From NCBI RefSeq assembly GCF_000190735.1, contig NC_015177.1, positions 3,348,001-3,412,000 on the forward strand: a DNA stretch of 64,000 bases, given 5' to 3'. The first letter of the stretch is position 1; each line of letters starts with the position of its first letter. Source of the DNA: Pseudopedobacter saltans DSM 12145. Lineage in GTDB: Bacteria; Bacteroidota; Bacteroidia; Sphingobacteriales; Sphingobacteriaceae. Positions 42,922-52,189 of the stretch are shown here, one piece after another. The position numbers were made by a program, and so were the translations under genes. The notes under the pieces are model-generated. The model saw nothing but the letters and a program-made list of their open reading frames with translations. It was not told where the DNA came from and did no database searches.

Positions 42922-43284
42922 ATGAAATTAAAAGATATTGTTGACGAACTGCTACGAGAAAGAGAGCGTTCTTTGAGCTGGTTAGCCCAACAAGTTGGAA
43001 AGACTTTCGACGGTTTTAGGCTTAGTTTAATTAAAGAATCAATAAAATATACCGATTTACGTAGGATGGCAGAGGTGCTTGAAGTTCCGCCAAGTGTACT
43101 GTTTATTTCCGATATAAAATACCTAAAGAAAAAAGAGGATTTAAAAATTCTGGAAGACCAGGAAACTTCATACACCAGACTTTCTGCCGATGAAGAGATG
43201 CAGAAAGAATTTATCGAGAGCCTGAAAAATCAAATCAAAGACAAAAACCGGATTATTGAGTTGCTTAGTAAAAAGAATAGTTAG
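42922..43284 (+). CDS. HTH protein with C-terminal coiled coil
   Basis: A 120-residue soluble protein. Residues ~5-62 resemble an XRE-type helix-turn-helix: [20 protein letters not shown], then [20 protein letters not shown] charged helical segment (about 80-120, [19 protein letters not shown]) would form a coiled coil for dimerisation. It is divergent from the small HTH gene at 42782; the 139-base A/T-rich spacer must hold both promoters. Its stop overlaps the 3' end of the convergent trmD gene by 4 bases, so the cassette is packed tightly against trmD. No known partner or target. Confidence 0.65.
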   Translation: MKLKDIVDELLRERERSLSWLAQQVGKTFDGFRLSLIKESIKYTDLRRMAEVLEVPPSVLFISDIKYLKKKEDLKILEDQETSYTRLSADEEMQKEFIESLKNQIKDKNRIIELLSKKNS

Positions 43285-43961
43285 TCTAACAGATCCGGGC
43301 GGCGTTCCTGAGTTCTCTTTAATGACTGCTCATAACGCCACTGTTCTATCTTTGCCTGATTGCCGCTTAATAAAACATCCGGAACCTTATGGCCGCGCCA
43401 GTCAGCTGGCCGCGAATAAACGGGGGCATCCAGCAATTCCCCCTGAAAAGAATCCGAAAGAGCAGAAGTCTCATCAGACAAGACTCCGGGCAAAAGCCTG
43501 ACTACGGCATCCACCACAATAGCCGCAGGAAGTTCACCTCCAGACAATACATAATCTCCTATAGAAATCTCTTTGGTTACGTAAATATCCCGTATTCGTT
43601 GATCTATTCCTTTATAATGCCCGGCAAGAATAATAATGTTTTTTTGCAGAGATAAACCATTAGCAATATCCTGATTTAGCGTTATGCCATCAGGTGTCAT
43701 GAAAATAATTTCATCATATTCCCGCTCCGATTGCAATTTTTCTATACAATTGGCAAAAGGCTCAATTTGCATCACCATTCCGCTACCACCTCCATAAGGA
43801 TAATCATCAACACTCTTATGCTTGTTCTCTGAGTAATCCCTTAAATCGTGAACGTGAATTTCTGCCAATCCTTTTTTTTGGGCTCTTTGTAAAATAGAAT
43901 GAGCAAAGGGACTTTCCAAAAGGCCCGGTAAAACAGTAATAATATCGAAACGCATCCCCAT
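43281..43961 (-). CDS. trmD: tRNA (guanine-N1-)-methyltransferase TrmD
   Basis: SPOUT-class enzyme that makes m1G37 in tRNAs to prevent frameshifting. The 226-residue product begins [20 protein letters not shown]. The trefoil-knot SAM site is visible as [14 protein letters not shown] and [17 protein letters not shown], and the [14 protein letters not shown] segment is highly conserved. It directly abuts rimM (43961/43962). The rest of the usual operon, rpsP upstream and rplS downstream, is not contiguous here. Confidence 0.96.
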   Translation of the reverse strand: MGMRFDIITVLPGLLESPFAHSILQRAQKKGLAEIHVHDLRDYSENKHKSVDDYPYGGGSGMVMQIEPFANCIEKLQSEREYDEIIFMTPDGITLNQDIANGLSLQKNIIILAGHYKGIDQRIRDIYVTKEISIGDYVLSGGELPAAIVVDAVVRLLPGVLSDETSALSDSFQGELLDAPVYSRPADWRGHKVPDVLLSGNQAKIEQWRYEQSLKRTQERRPDLLD

Positions 43962-44486
43962 TTAACTCAAATAAACATCTAATAAGCCCTCTGGCAGCTC
44001 TATTTTCAATATCCTATTGGCAATATCAATATCTTCAATAAAATCCTCTGACAAGGGAAAAAGCACCTCCTTCTCTTGATAATTTACAGTAGCCAGAAAC
44101 TGTTGCGGGTATTCTCTTACACTTTCTATTTGTCCCAATTCCCCATGCTGCAAATCTACGACTACAAAGCCTTGCAGGTCTTTAAAAGTAAACTCTTCTT
44201 TCTTTTTCTTTGGCATAGTCTTCTGCTGAAGAAAAATTCGTTTTTTAACTAAAGCTTTAGCTTTGTCTATATGATCGATATCTTCAAACAAAAAGTATCC
44301 GGTTGTCTGTTGAGATAATTTAAAACTGGAAACAAAGTAAGGAACCATTTTCCCTCCAATTTCCAGAAATACCGCATTCATTTTCAATTTCTCAGGTTCG
44401 TGGTAAGAAAATGCCACCTGAACATCTCCTTTTAAACCATGCGTTTTGGTAATGTAACCAATCTCAACAAATTCTTCTGATTTCAT
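43962..44486 (-). CDS. rimM: 16S rRNA processing protein RimM
   Basis: 30S maturation factor that binds ribosomal protein S19. The 174-residue protein has an N-terminal RimM domain (EEFVEIGYITKTHGLKGDVQ, GYFLFEDIDHIDKAKALVKK) and a C-terminal PRC-barrel domain (DLQGFVVVDLQHGELGQIES, ending EDFIEDIDIANRILKIELPE). The end ILKIELPEGLLDVYL is typical. The gene abuts trmD. Upstream is msrA rather than rpsP, so the ribosomal operon is reduced to rimM-trmD at this place. Confidence 0.94.
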   Translation of the reverse strand: MKSEEFVEIGYITKTHGLKGDVQVAFSYHEPEKLKMNAVFLEIGGKMVPYFVSSFKLSQQTTGYFLFEDIDHIDKAKALVKKRIFLQQKTMPKKKKEEFTFKDLQGFVVVDLQHGELGQIESVREYPQQFLATVNYQEKEVLFPLSEDFIEDIDIANRILKIELPEGLLDVYLS

Positions 44487-44505
44487 CGGCGCAAAGGTAT
44501 AAAAT

Positions 44506-45165
44506 TTACTCTTTTAATGGGAGCCTGGTCTTAAGCTTGAATTTTTCGAAGCGTGGATCAGACACGCCACGTACATAAGGTTGAAACGGATTACGTTTTA
44601 CAAAGTTCTGATGCTCTTCTTCGGCCCTATAGAAAACTATCAGCGGAGCCAACTCAGTAACTATCGGTTTGGGAAATACTTTATTTTTAATGAGATCTTT
44701 GATTACATCTTGCGCTATTTCCTTTTCCTCAGGTGTTTGATAAAATAAAACCGAGCGATAAGACGAGCCTACATCCGGTCCCTGGCGGTTCTTGGTCGTT
44801 GGATCGTGTGAGTCGAAAAATACCTGAACAAGATCTTTGTAACTTACTTTTTTTGGATCGTAATAAATCAAAGTGGCTTCTGCATGTCCGGTTGTCTCTT
44901 TGGAAACTTGTTCATATGTTGGATTTTTGGTGTGTCCTCCGGCATAACCCGAAACAGCAGAGTCGACTCCAAAAACAGATTCGAAAACATGCTCTGTACA
45001 CCAGAAACACCCCTCTGCAAAGGCGGCAATAGCTTTTCCTTTTGGTGGTGTTAAATTTATAGCAGTTGATCTCTCTTTTTGAGTTTTGTTTTTACTTTGC
45101 CCGTTGCATGATTGCAAAGTAAAAATCATGATCAATAATAAAAACACATTTTTGTAGGGCTTCAT
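44506..45165 (-). CDS. msrA: Peptide methionine sulfoxide reductase A, lipoprotein form
   Basis: Repairs methionine-S-sulfoxide in proteins. The 219-residue product starts with a lipoprotein signal (MKPYKNVFLLLIMIFTLQSC, Cys20), so it acts on envelope proteins. The catalytic motif is GCFWC with Cys53. SGYAGGHTKNPTYEQVSKET, GHAEA and DSHDPTT follow, and EEEHQNFVKRNPFQPY supplies the C-terminal substrate-binding region. No msrB gene is fused or adjacent. It is followed after 19 bases by rimM on the same strand, so transcription may run into rimM-trmD. Confidence 0.95.
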   Translation of the reverse strand: MKPYKNVFLLLIMIFTLQSCNGQSKNKTQKERSTAINLTPPKGKAIAAFAEGCFWCTEHVFESVFGVDSAVSGYAGGHTKNPTYEQVSKETTGHAEATLIYYDPKKVSYKDLVQVFFDSHDPTTKNRQGPDVGSSYRSVLFYQTPEEKEIAQDVIKDLIKNKVFPKPIVTELAPLIVFYRAEEEHQNFVKRNPFQPYVRGVSDPRFEKFKLKTRLPLKE

Positions 45166-45239
45166 TTTTACTAAACGTTAAAACCAACGAAATAGTTCTG
45201 GCTCATTAACCCATTATTCCTTTTCTTAACCATATTCTG

Positions 45240-45268
45240 CAAGGTGATCGCAAAATGCGACCACCTTG
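45240..45268 (-). terminator. Stem-loop after comM (weak terminator)
   Basis: CAAGGTG-A-TCGCA / TGCGA-C-CACCTTG (45240-45268): 12 pairs with one A-C mismatch and a 3-base loop, 12 bases past the comM stop. No U tract follows, so termination strength is uncertain. Confidence 0.5.
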
Positions 45269-45280
45269 AAATCATTCAAT

Positions 45281-46822
45281 TTACCCCGCCCAATTCTCCC
45301 GATCCAAACTTCTGAAATTAATAGCCTCTGCCAAATGTCCTGTCTCTATAGCTTCACTTGTATCTAAATCCGCAATGGTTCTGGCCACTTTTAAAATTCT
45401 ATCATAAGCCCTTGCAGAAAGCCCCAGCTTTTCCATTGCATTTTTTAACAATGATTGCCCAATGTCGTCAATTACGCAAATCTCTCTAACCATTTGCGAA
45501 CTCATTTGGGCGTTGCAGTTAATCTGTGGGTGATCCTTAAACCTCTCTTCCTGAATTAGCCGGGATTTCACCACCCTTTCTCTGATCACATCACTACTTT
45601 CCGATTTTCTCTGTGAAGACAACTCTTCGAAATTAACAGGAGTCACCTCGACATGAAGATCAATCCTGTCTAACAAAGGTCCGCTCACCTTACTTAAATA
45701 TTTCTGCACAACACCGGGGGCACACATACATTCCTTTTCAGGATGATTATAAAAACCACAGGGACAAGGATTCATTGCTGCAATCAACATAAAACTTGAA
45801 GGATAGTCTACAGACATCTTTGCTCTGGCAATAGTAACTCTGCGCTCTTCCAAAGGTTGACGCATAACTTCCAGCACCGTCCGTTTAAATTCGGGGAGTT
45901 CATCCAAAAACAACACTCCATTATGTGCCAGAGAAATTTCACCGGGTTGCGGGTTTCCACCTCCACCAACCAAAGCAACATCCGAAACAGTATGATGTGG
46001 TGAGCGAAATGGACGGGTGGTTACTAAGGCATCCGCTGCAGACAATTTGCCTGCCACAGAATGTATTTTTGTAGTCTCCAACGCTTCGTACAAATTTAAG
46101 GGTGGCAAGATCGTTGGCAAACGCTTAGCTAACATGGTTTTACCAGCTCCAGGCGGACCTATTAAAATAGCGTTATGTCCTCCTGCTGCAGCTATTTCCA
46201 AAGAACGCTTGATATTTTCCTGCCCACGGACATCCGCAAAATCCGAATCGTAATTACTAATCGCGTTAAAGAATTCCTGGCGGGTATCTACCTTCACCGG
46301 ATCTGGCTTTTGTCCTTCCGTAAAGAATTTAACCAAATCTTGTATATGGGCTATTCCAAAAACATCAACATCATTCACAATAGCCGCTTCTCTTGCATTT
46401 TCCTCCGGAAGAATAAAGCCTCTTATATTTTCCTTTTTTGCTTGAATAGCTATAGGTAAGGCCCCTTTTATGGGTTGCACTTTTCCATCCAGAGAAAGCT
46501 CTCCCATGATGACATAATCACCAATTCCTTCTGGTAAAATCTGCCCGGATGCGGCTAAAATTCCGGTAGCAATGGTTAAATCATAAGCAGAACCCTCTTT
46601 TCTAATATCGGCTGGAGCCATATTCACCACAATCTTTTGTCGTGGCATGCGATATCCGCTAGTACTTAGCGCACTTTCGATACGAAGCATACTTTCTTTT
46701 ACCGCATTATCAGGCAGTCCTACTATAAAATAGTTCGGCTTTCCCGAAGAAATATTTACTTCAATAGTTATGGTTTGTGCTTCCACACCATAAACCGCAC
46801 TTCCAAATATTTTTACAGGCAT
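45281..46822 (-). CDS. comM: YifB/ComM-family Mg-chelatase-like AAA ATPase
   Basis: A 513-residue member of the family that in Vibrio/Haemophilus (ComM) promotes branch migration during natural transformation. An N-terminal Lon-S5-like domain (about 1-165, [20 protein letters not shown]) precedes the AAA module: Walker [21 protein letters not shown], Walker [16 protein letters not shown], and a zinc-binding [20 protein letters not shown] with four Cys. A C-terminal helical domain follows ([16 protein letters not shown]). The role in this organism is inferred. It precedes msrA on the same strand with a stem-loop between. Confidence 0.92.
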   Translation of the reverse strand: MPVKIFGSAVYGVEAQTITIEVNISSGKPNYFIVGLPDNAVKESMLRIESALSTSGYRMPRQKIVVNMAPADIRKEGSAYDLTIATGILAASGQILPEGIGDYVIMGELSLDGKVQPIKGALPIAIQAKKENIRGFILPEENAREAAIVNDVDVFGIAHIQDLVKFFTEGQKPDPVKVDTRQEFFNAISNYDSDFADVRGQENIKRSLEIAAAGGHNAILIGPPGAGKTMLAKRLPTILPPLNLYEALETTKIHSVAGKLSAADALVTTRPFRSPHHTVSDVALVGGGGNPQPGEISLAHNGVLFLDELPEFKRTVLEVMRQPLEERRVTIARAKMSVDYPSSFMLIAAMNPCPCGFYNHPEKECMCAPGVVQKYLSKVSGPLLDRIDLHVEVTPVNFEELSSQRKSESSDVIRERVVKSRLIQEERFKDHPQINCNAQMSSQMVREICVIDDIGQSLLKNAMEKLGLSARAYDRILKVARTIADLDTSEAIETGHLAEAINFRSLDRENWAG

Positions 46823-46867
46823 AATTTTTTAGAGAAAGTTAGCAAATTTTCTCTAAAAACCCACCCT

Positions 46868-48163
46868 TTATAAATACGCTATAACTTGTTCCAATTTCAT
46901 CCCTCTGGATCCTTTTAAAAGAATCAAAGCTTGATGCACAGGATTTTCATGAAGATATGTTCTTAGTTCCTCTACATTCTTCAGGAAAACAGATTTTTGA
47001 TTGCTATTTTTAAAGAACTCTTGCCCTACAAACAAGACTTTTGCAATACCCAGCTTTTCAGCCTTTTCTATAACGGCCCTATGCTCAGCCCCAGATTCTT
47101 CTCCTAGTTCGAACATATCTCCAAGAATGAGAACTTTATTATCAGCTTCTAACCTCGCAATGTTTTCAATTGCAACTGCCATACTGCTTGGGTTGGCATT
47201 ATAAAAATCGCCTATAACTGTGTTTCTCTCGGTCTTTATAATCTGTGAACGATTATTCTGTGGTTTATAAGAGTTTATACCTTCGTGAATTTGCTGCGTG
47301 GTCAGCCCCAATTTCTTTCCGATAGCTATTGCAGCAAGTATATTTTCGAAATTATAAATTCCCGTTAATTGCGACTGTACCTCATCTTTATTTTCTCCAT
47401 CCGACCATTCAACAGTTAAATACGGATCATTCGCAATCAGTTTACCGAAAACATAATTATCAGACGATGTTCCATAATAAATAACCTCCTTAAAACTTCT
47501 GCTTCTGGCCATTTCCTGTAAATGTAAATTATCCCGATTAATAAAAACCGTTCCACCGTTCTTCGAAAGGAAATCATATAATTCACCTTTCCCTTTCTTT
47601 ACGCCTTCAAATCCTCCGAAACCTTCTAGATGAGCCTTTCCTACATTGGTAATCAACCCGTAATCCGGGACTGCAATAGCGCATAGCAGTTCAATTTCTT
47701 TCTGATGGTTTGCACCCATTTCCACAATAGCGACCTCTGTATCCGGTGTAATAGCCAGTAAGGTCAAAGGAACTCCGATATGATTATTCAGGTTACCCAA
47801 TGTTGCCGCTGTCTTGAATTTTTGACTTAGAACAGCGTTAATTAATTCCTTTGTTGTTGTTTTTCCATTTGTTCCGGTTAAACCGATAACGGGCAACCCA
47901 AGTTGCCTGCGATGATAGTGGGCCAAATCCTGTAAAGTCTTCAACACGTCATCTACAAATATAAACTGTGGATGTTTAGGTAAATCCTGCTTATCTACGA
48001 TAGCAAAAGCGGCTCCCAGAGCAATTGCCTGCTCTGCAAAAGTATTGGCATCGAAGTTCTCTCCCTTTAAGGCAAAGAACAAACAAGATTCGGTTACTTT
48101 ACGCGTATCGGTTGATACTGAAGGATGTTTTCTAAAAATAGGATAGAGCTCTTCTATTCGCAT
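46868..48163 (-). CDS. murF: UDP-N-acetylmuramoyl-tripeptide--D-alanyl-D-alanine ligase
   Basis: Adds D-Ala-D-Ala to the peptidoglycan precursor in the cytoplasm. The 431-residue product has the N-terminal UDP-binding domain (STDTRKVTESCLFFALKGEN), the central ATP-binding domain with P-loop GLTGTNGKTTTKELI and ATLGNLNNHIGVPLTLL, and the C-terminal domain with IGDFYNANPSSMAVAIENIA and DMFELGEESGAEHRAV. The end LLKGSRGMKLEQVIAYL is MurF-specific. The gene stands outside the dcw cluster. Confidence 0.95.
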   Translation of the reverse strand: MRIEELYPIFRKHPSVSTDTRKVTESCLFFALKGENFDANTFAEQAIALGAAFAIVDKQDLPKHPQFIFVDDVLKTLQDLAHYHRRQLGLPVIGLTGTNGKTTTKELINAVLSQKFKTAATLGNLNNHIGVPLTLLAITPDTEVAIVEMGANHQKEIELLCAIAVPDYGLITNVGKAHLEGFGGFEGVKKGKGELYDFLSKNGGTVFINRDNLHLQEMARSRSFKEVIYYGTSSDNYVFGKLIANDPYLTVEWSDGENKDEVQSQLTGIYNFENILAAIAIGKKLGLTTQQIHEGINSYKPQNNRSQIIKTERNTVIGDFYNANPSSMAVAIENIARLEADNKVLILGDMFELGEESGAEHRAVIEKAEKLGIAKVLFVGQEFFKNSNQKSVFLKNVEELRTYLHENPVHQALILLKGSRGMKLEQVIAYL

Positions 48164-48206
48164 AACAAGAATAATTTCCGTAAAGTTAGGGGATAGAAAT
48201 CGCTTT

Positions 48207-48238
48207 CAAAAAAAAGAGGCTGTTTTTAGCAGCCTCTT
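48207..48238 (-). terminator. Terminator after glucokinase-zwf-pgl
   Basis: AAGAGGCTG (48214-48222) / CAGCCTCTT (48230-48238), 9-bp stem and 7-base loop; on the minus strand seven T follow directly (48213-48207). It lies 7 bases past the pgl stop. Confidence 0.9.
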
Positions 48239-48244
48239 CTTATT

Positions 48245-48961
48245 TTATTTCGACAGTTTGGAAACCGCCGCTTCATCAACAAACCACTGAACTTCTCCAT
48301 TCATAGGCTTTATTAACTGAGCAGGATATTTAGTAATATCCTTTTCGCCTTCCAAAACATGTTTAATAGCATCTGCTTTTCCTTCTCCGAAAGTTAAAAA
48401 AGCTATATTTTTTGCTTTATTGATCAATGGAGCAGTCATCGTTATTCTATAGACTTGTTTATCTTCCAGATAAACTTCCTTTATTAGGTTTTCATCATTG
48501 AATAATACACTTGTTCCCGGGAATAATGACGCCGTGTGCGCATCATCACCCAAACCCAAAAGAACTAAATCAAAAGCCACGTCCTGTCCGAAATGTCTTT
48601 TCAAACATCTTTCATATTCCAAAGCAGCACTTTCCGGATCAAGGCTTGTATCTACCTTAAAAATCTGTTCGTCACTCAGATTTAAAGGTGCAAGCGCAGT
48701 TGTTGCCATCAGGTAGTTACTATCCGGATGGTCATGTGCTACATAACGTTCATCGCCAAAAAACAGGTACACTTTTGTCCAGTCAATAGCTCCGCTATAG
48801 TTTTGAGCTAAAAGTTCGTACAATTTCTTTGGAGAGCTTCCTCCAGATAAAGAAACATCAAATCTTCCTTTTTCAGAGATCGATTTCTTTGCTTCTTCGA
48901 TAAAATAAGCAGCAATAGAATCTATTGCCGCCTTCGGATCTTTAAAAATATTCAGTTTCAT
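48245..48961 (-). CDS. pgl: 6-phosphogluconolactonase
   Basis: Hydrolyses 6-phosphogluconolactone in the oxidative pentose phosphate pathway. From the ATG at 48961 the product is 238 residues, MKLNIFKDPKAAIDSIAAYF; the open frame 90 bases longer runs into zwf in another frame and is not a real extension. Signature segments of the DevB family: FDVSLSGGSSPKKLYELLAQ, VYLFFGDERYVAHDHPDSNY and DLVLLGLGDDAHTASLFPGT. The ATG shares one base with the zwf stop codon (TAATG), implying translational coupling. Confidence 0.95.
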   Translation of the reverse strand: MKLNIFKDPKAAIDSIAAYFIEEAKKSISEKGRFDVSLSGGSSPKKLYELLAQNYSGAIDWTKVYLFFGDERYVAHDHPDSNYLMATTALAPLNLSDEQIFKVDTSLDPESAALEYERCLKRHFGQDVAFDLVLLGLGDDAHTASLFPGTSVLFNDENLIKEVYLEDKQVYRITMTAPLINKAKNIAFLTFGEGKADAIKHVLEGEKDITKYPAQLIKPMNGEVQWFVDEAAVSKLSK

Positions 48962-50487
48962 TATTTCTTCTTCGATTTCGATTTTACTGGCATTGTAAAC
49001 CAATGAAAACCATCTTTCGCTATAAGTGCTTCCGCAATTTCCGGGCCCCAACTGTCGGCAGGGTAATTAGGAAAGTTTAAACTTTTTCTTCCTTCCCAAT
49101 TATCAATAACCGGCATCAATAATTCCCATGCTGCTTCTACCTGGTCACCACGCATAAATAAGGTTTGGTCACCTTCCATCGCATCTAACAATAATGTTTC
49201 GTATGCTTCCGGAGACTCCTTTGGATATGTTCCATCATAATCGAAAACCATATCTACCGGATTTAATATCATATCCAGTCCCGGACGTTTTGCCTGAACT
49301 TGTAATCTGATACTCATTTCTGGTTGGATGCTAATGATCAATCTGTTTTGTTGCCAGTTTTCCGATGCATGAGAAGGGAAAATTGGATGTGGAACATCTT
49401 TAAACTGTATACTGATAACAGAAGATTTTTGGTGCATACGTTTACCCGTTCTTACATAGAAAGGAACATTTTGCCATCTCCAGTTATCTATAAAGAATTT
49501 AAAAGCACAAAAAGTTTCGGTATTCGAATTTGGATCTACTCCTTTTTCCTCTCTATAACCATTCACTTCTTTTCCGCCAACCCATCCGCCAGCATACTGC
49601 CCTCTAACGGCATTGTGCTTAACTTCTTCAGGACCAAAACGTCTGATTGCTTTTAACACGTCAACTCTTCTGTTCCTAACTTCATCCGCATTGAAACTTA
49701 CAGGCGGCTCCATTGCTACCAGACAAAGAACCTGTAAGATATGATTTTGTAGCATATCCCTTAAAGCGCCTGATCCGTCATAATAGCCACCACGATCTTC
49801 AATACCAATATCCTCAGTTACAGAAATCTGTACATGCTCTATGAAGTTACGGTTCCAGATTGGTTCGAACAATGCATTCGCGAATCTGAAAGCCATCATA
49901 TTTTGTACAGTTTCTTTTCCTAGATAATGGTCTATACGATAAATCTGACTTTCGTCAAATAAAGATTGCAATAACTCGTTAAGCTCTTTGGCTGTTTCCA
50001 AATCGCGACCAAATGGCTTTTCGATAACGATTCTGCATTTCTCTTTACCGCCAGCCATTTTGATTTTAGAAATATATTCTGAAATTACAGGGAAGAACTG
50101 AGGTGCTACTGATAAATAATGGATTACAGTTGCTGCCTCTGCCCACTGCTCGTCTCTATCTGCAATAATTTGCTCTAAATCTTTGTAAGTTTTTTCTTTA
50201 CTTGCATCAGACTGCAAGTAGATAATGTTTGAAGAAAACTCTCCCCACTTCGCAGGATCAGCTACACCACTTCTGGAATACTTATTCAATCCATCTAAAA
50301 GTACCTCTTTATAGCTTTCATCATTGTACTCTGTTCTTCCTAAACCCACTATTGTGAATTCCTTCGGCATGTATCCATCCAAAAATAGATTATACAAGGC
50401 AGGAATTAACTTTCTAGCAGCTAAGTCTCCGGTTCCACCAAAAATGGTGAAAATCGTTGGTTTTTGCTCGTTGGCTTTTTTTTTCAT
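48961..50487 (-). CDS. zwf: Glucose-6-phosphate 1-dehydrogenase
   Basis: NADP-dependent first enzyme of the oxidative pentose phosphate pathway. From the ATG at 50487 it has 508 residues (MKKKANEQKPTIFTIFGGTG); an ATG four codons upstream is an alternative. N-terminal dinucleotide motif FTIFGGTGDLAARKL; substrate-binding and catalytic motif RIDHYLGKETVQNM with the catalytic-pocket His/Lys; EKPFGRDL. The middle gene of glucokinase-zwf-pgl; gnd is not in the window. Confidence 0.97.
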   Translation of the reverse strand: MKKKANEQKPTIFTIFGGTGDLAARKLIPALYNLFLDGYMPKEFTIVGLGRTEYNDESYKEVLLDGLNKYSRSGVADPAKWGEFSSNIIYLQSDASKEKTYKDLEQIIADRDEQWAEAATVIHYLSVAPQFFPVISEYISKIKMAGGKEKCRIVIEKPFGRDLETAKELNELLQSLFDESQIYRIDHYLGKETVQNMMAFRFANALFEPIWNRNFIEHVQISVTEDIGIEDRGGYYDGSGALRDMLQNHILQVLCLVAMEPPVSFNADEVRNRRVDVLKAIRRFGPEEVKHNAVRGQYAGGWVGGKEVNGYREEKGVDPNSNTETFCAFKFFIDNWRWQNVPFYVRTGKRMHQKSSVISIQFKDVPHPIFPSHASENWQQNRLIISIQPEMSIRLQVQAKRPGLDMILNPVDMVFDYDGTYPKESPEAYETLLLDAMEGDQTLFMRGDQVEAAWELLMPVIDNWEGRKSLNFPNYPADSWGPEIAEALIAKDGFHWFTMPVKSKSKKK

Positions 50488-50514
50488 TGTGAATCTCACA
50501 TTTGATTGTGTGAA

Positions 50515-51264
50515 CTACTTATTATGTTGTGTGTTTGGTTTGACTGTCTTTAGTGAAAAATTTTCCTCTGCTTTCCATACAAAAGCTCCTCCTTTTATCC
50601 CTTCCCTGTTTCCACATATCTTGATATTGTGATCAAGCTTCAGTTCTACCTTTTTGGCATTGCCGCCGCTAAGATAAAGTTTATTATAATTAACTACTAG
50701 ACTAAAAAGCGCAATTACCTCCTTCAGCTTTTTATTCCATTTTTCTGTACCATCCTTATCCAGGGCCTTGTCGCCTATATAGGCGTCAAAGTCTTTATCG
50801 TCTTTTGCTATAAAATGCGATAATTCAAGGTGAGGCAATAGAGATCCGTCCATAAATAGTGCCGTTCCCAAGCCCGTTCCTAAAGTAAGAACCAGCTCAA
50901 GGCCTTTACCCTCTATCAGCCCAAAACCCTGTAAATCCGCATCGTTTAAAAGGCGTACTGGCTGGCCAAATTCATCTGCAAGCGACTGTGCCAGAGGATA
51001 ACCTTCCCAGTATTTGGTACCGAGATTTGGTGCAGTCTGCACTATACCGGCTCTAACATATCCGGGAAAACCTACTGTTACCTGGTTAAACTCTGGAAAT
51101 CCAACAACTAAGTTTTTGATACTCTGTAAAACAGCCTCTGGTTTTGGAACCTTCGGCGTTGGCGTTTTCTGATATTCTGCTAACATCTCTCCCTGCTCAT
51201 CCAAAACCGTTGCTTTAATGCTTGAACCACCGATATCTATTGCCAAAGTTTGTTGTTTGTCCAT
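50515..51264 (-). CDS. ROK-family (polyphosphate) glucokinase
   Basis: A 249-residue sugar kinase of the ROK family. N-terminal phosphate loop LAIDIGGSSIKATVLDEQGE, catalytic-region LLNDADLQGFG with the Asp base, and LTLGTGLGTALFMDGSL. The zinc-site cysteines of classic ROK repressors/kinases are lacking, as in polyphosphate glucokinases (PPGK), to which the start resembles (DIGGS-IK). It precedes zwf by 28 bases, so the operon channels glucose to 6-phosphogluconate. Use of polyphosphate or ATP cannot be decided from the sequence. Confidence 0.85.
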   Translation of the reverse strand: MDKQQTLAIDIGGSSIKATVLDEQGEMLAEYQKTPTPKVPKPEAVLQSIKNLVVGFPEFNQVTVGFPGYVRAGIVQTAPNLGTKYWEGYPLAQSLADEFGQPVRLLNDADLQGFGLIEGKGLELVLTLGTGLGTALFMDGSLLPHLELSHFIAKDDKDFDAYIGDKALDKDGTEKWNKKLKEVIALFSLVVNYNKLYLSGGNAKKVELKLDHNIKICGNREGIKGGAFVWKAEENFSLKTVKPNTQHNK

Positions 51265-51291
51265 AAATTTTCCGTTTTACAAGTGACCCTG

Positions 51292-51299
51292 CAAATGTA
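51292..51299 (-). promoter_or_regulatory. -7 promoter element of glucokinase-zwf-pgl
   Basis: Minus-strand TACATTTG is an exact TAnnTTTG, 28 bases before the kinase ATG. The nearest upstream TTG on that strand is only 14 bases away, so the -33 part is uncertain. Confidence 0.45.
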
Positions 51300-51330
51300 A
51301 CAAACATATTAGGCAATAAGCGCTTGAAAA

Positions 51331-52113
51331 TTAAATTAGAGCGACAAAGTCTCTCATGGCCTGAGCCGGATCTGAGGTCTTCATAAAATTTTCCCCAATT
51401 AAAAATCCGTCAAATCCTGCTTTTTTAAGCATTTTTACCGTTTCCGGATTGCTTATTGCGCTTTCCGAAATCTTTAAAAATTCAGTCGGTATAGTTTCGG
51501 CCAATTGTAAGGATGTTTCTACTGACACTGAAAAATCTTTGAGATTCCTGTTATTTACACCAACGACATCAATATATTGGTTTAAACTATAATCCAATTC
51601 GTCCTGACCGTGTACTTCCAGCAAAGTACTTAATCCCAAAGATTTCGCTAATTCGGCAAAACGCTTAGTCTCCTCTGCTGTTAAACAAGCTGCTATTAAC
51701 AAAATAATATCTGCACCAATAGCCTTCGCCTCGATTATCTGAAACTCATCTACCATAAAATCTTTTCGTAGAATGGGAATACCATTCACTTTTCTCGCTG
51801 CTATCAAATCATCTTCATGCCCCATGAAGAAATCCTTATCCGTTAAAACTGATAAAGCCGATGCGCCTGCCGATGCATATCCGGTGGTAACTTGCTCTAC
51901 AGAAACCTTATCATTGATAATTCCTTTCGATGGAGATTTTCTTTTAAACTCCGCAATTATACCAGTTTTACTAGGATCTTTCAGGAAATCTGTCAGCTTA
52001 TAGGTTTCCCTGTGGAACGAAAAGCTTTTTTCCAGATCCTGAATAGTATATTTCTTCTTTGCCTCAACAACTTCCTCCTTTTTCCTGGCTACAATTTTAT
52101 CAAGAATATTCAT
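51331..52113 (-). CDS. trpC: Indole-3-glycerol-phosphate synthase
   Basis: Closes the indole ring in tryptophan synthesis. The 260-residue (beta/alpha)8 protein starts MNILDKIVARKKEEVVEAKK; IAEFKRKSPSKGIIN holds catalytic and phosphate-binding lysines, ILRKDFMVDEFQIIEAKAIG another catalytic Lys, and VVGVNNRNLKDFSV and KISESAISNP the remaining signature. It is the last gene of the trp unit in this window, 76 bases after trpG, and no terminator-like hairpin is obvious after it. Confidence 0.96.
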   Translation of the reverse strand: MNILDKIVARKKEEVVEAKKKYTIQDLEKSFSFHRETYKLTDFLKDPSKTGIIAEFKRKSPSKGIINDKVSVEQVTTGYASAGASALSVLTDKDFFMGHEDDLIAARKVNGIPILRKDFMVDEFQIIEAKAIGADIILLIAACLTAEETKRFAELAKSLGLSTLLEVHGQDELDYSLNQYIDVVGVNNRNLKDFSVSVETSLQLAETIPTEFLKISESAISNPETVKMLKKAGFDGFLIGENFMKTSDPAQAMRDFVALI

Positions 52114-52189
52114 TTTTTGATTTTAGATTTTAGAACTTCGATTTTAGATTTACCCACAGCGGGCATAAATCACCTAAATACTACACTTG

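Noticed and set aside
43256-43501. Plus-strand open frame opposite the end of trmD
   Set aside because: It is a shadow of trmD on the opposite strand with no family pattern.
48962-49051. Longer N terminus of the pgl product
   Set aside because: It would run 90 bases into zwf in another frame; the TAATG junction at 48961 is a standard coupled start, and MKLNIFKD matches the family N terminus.
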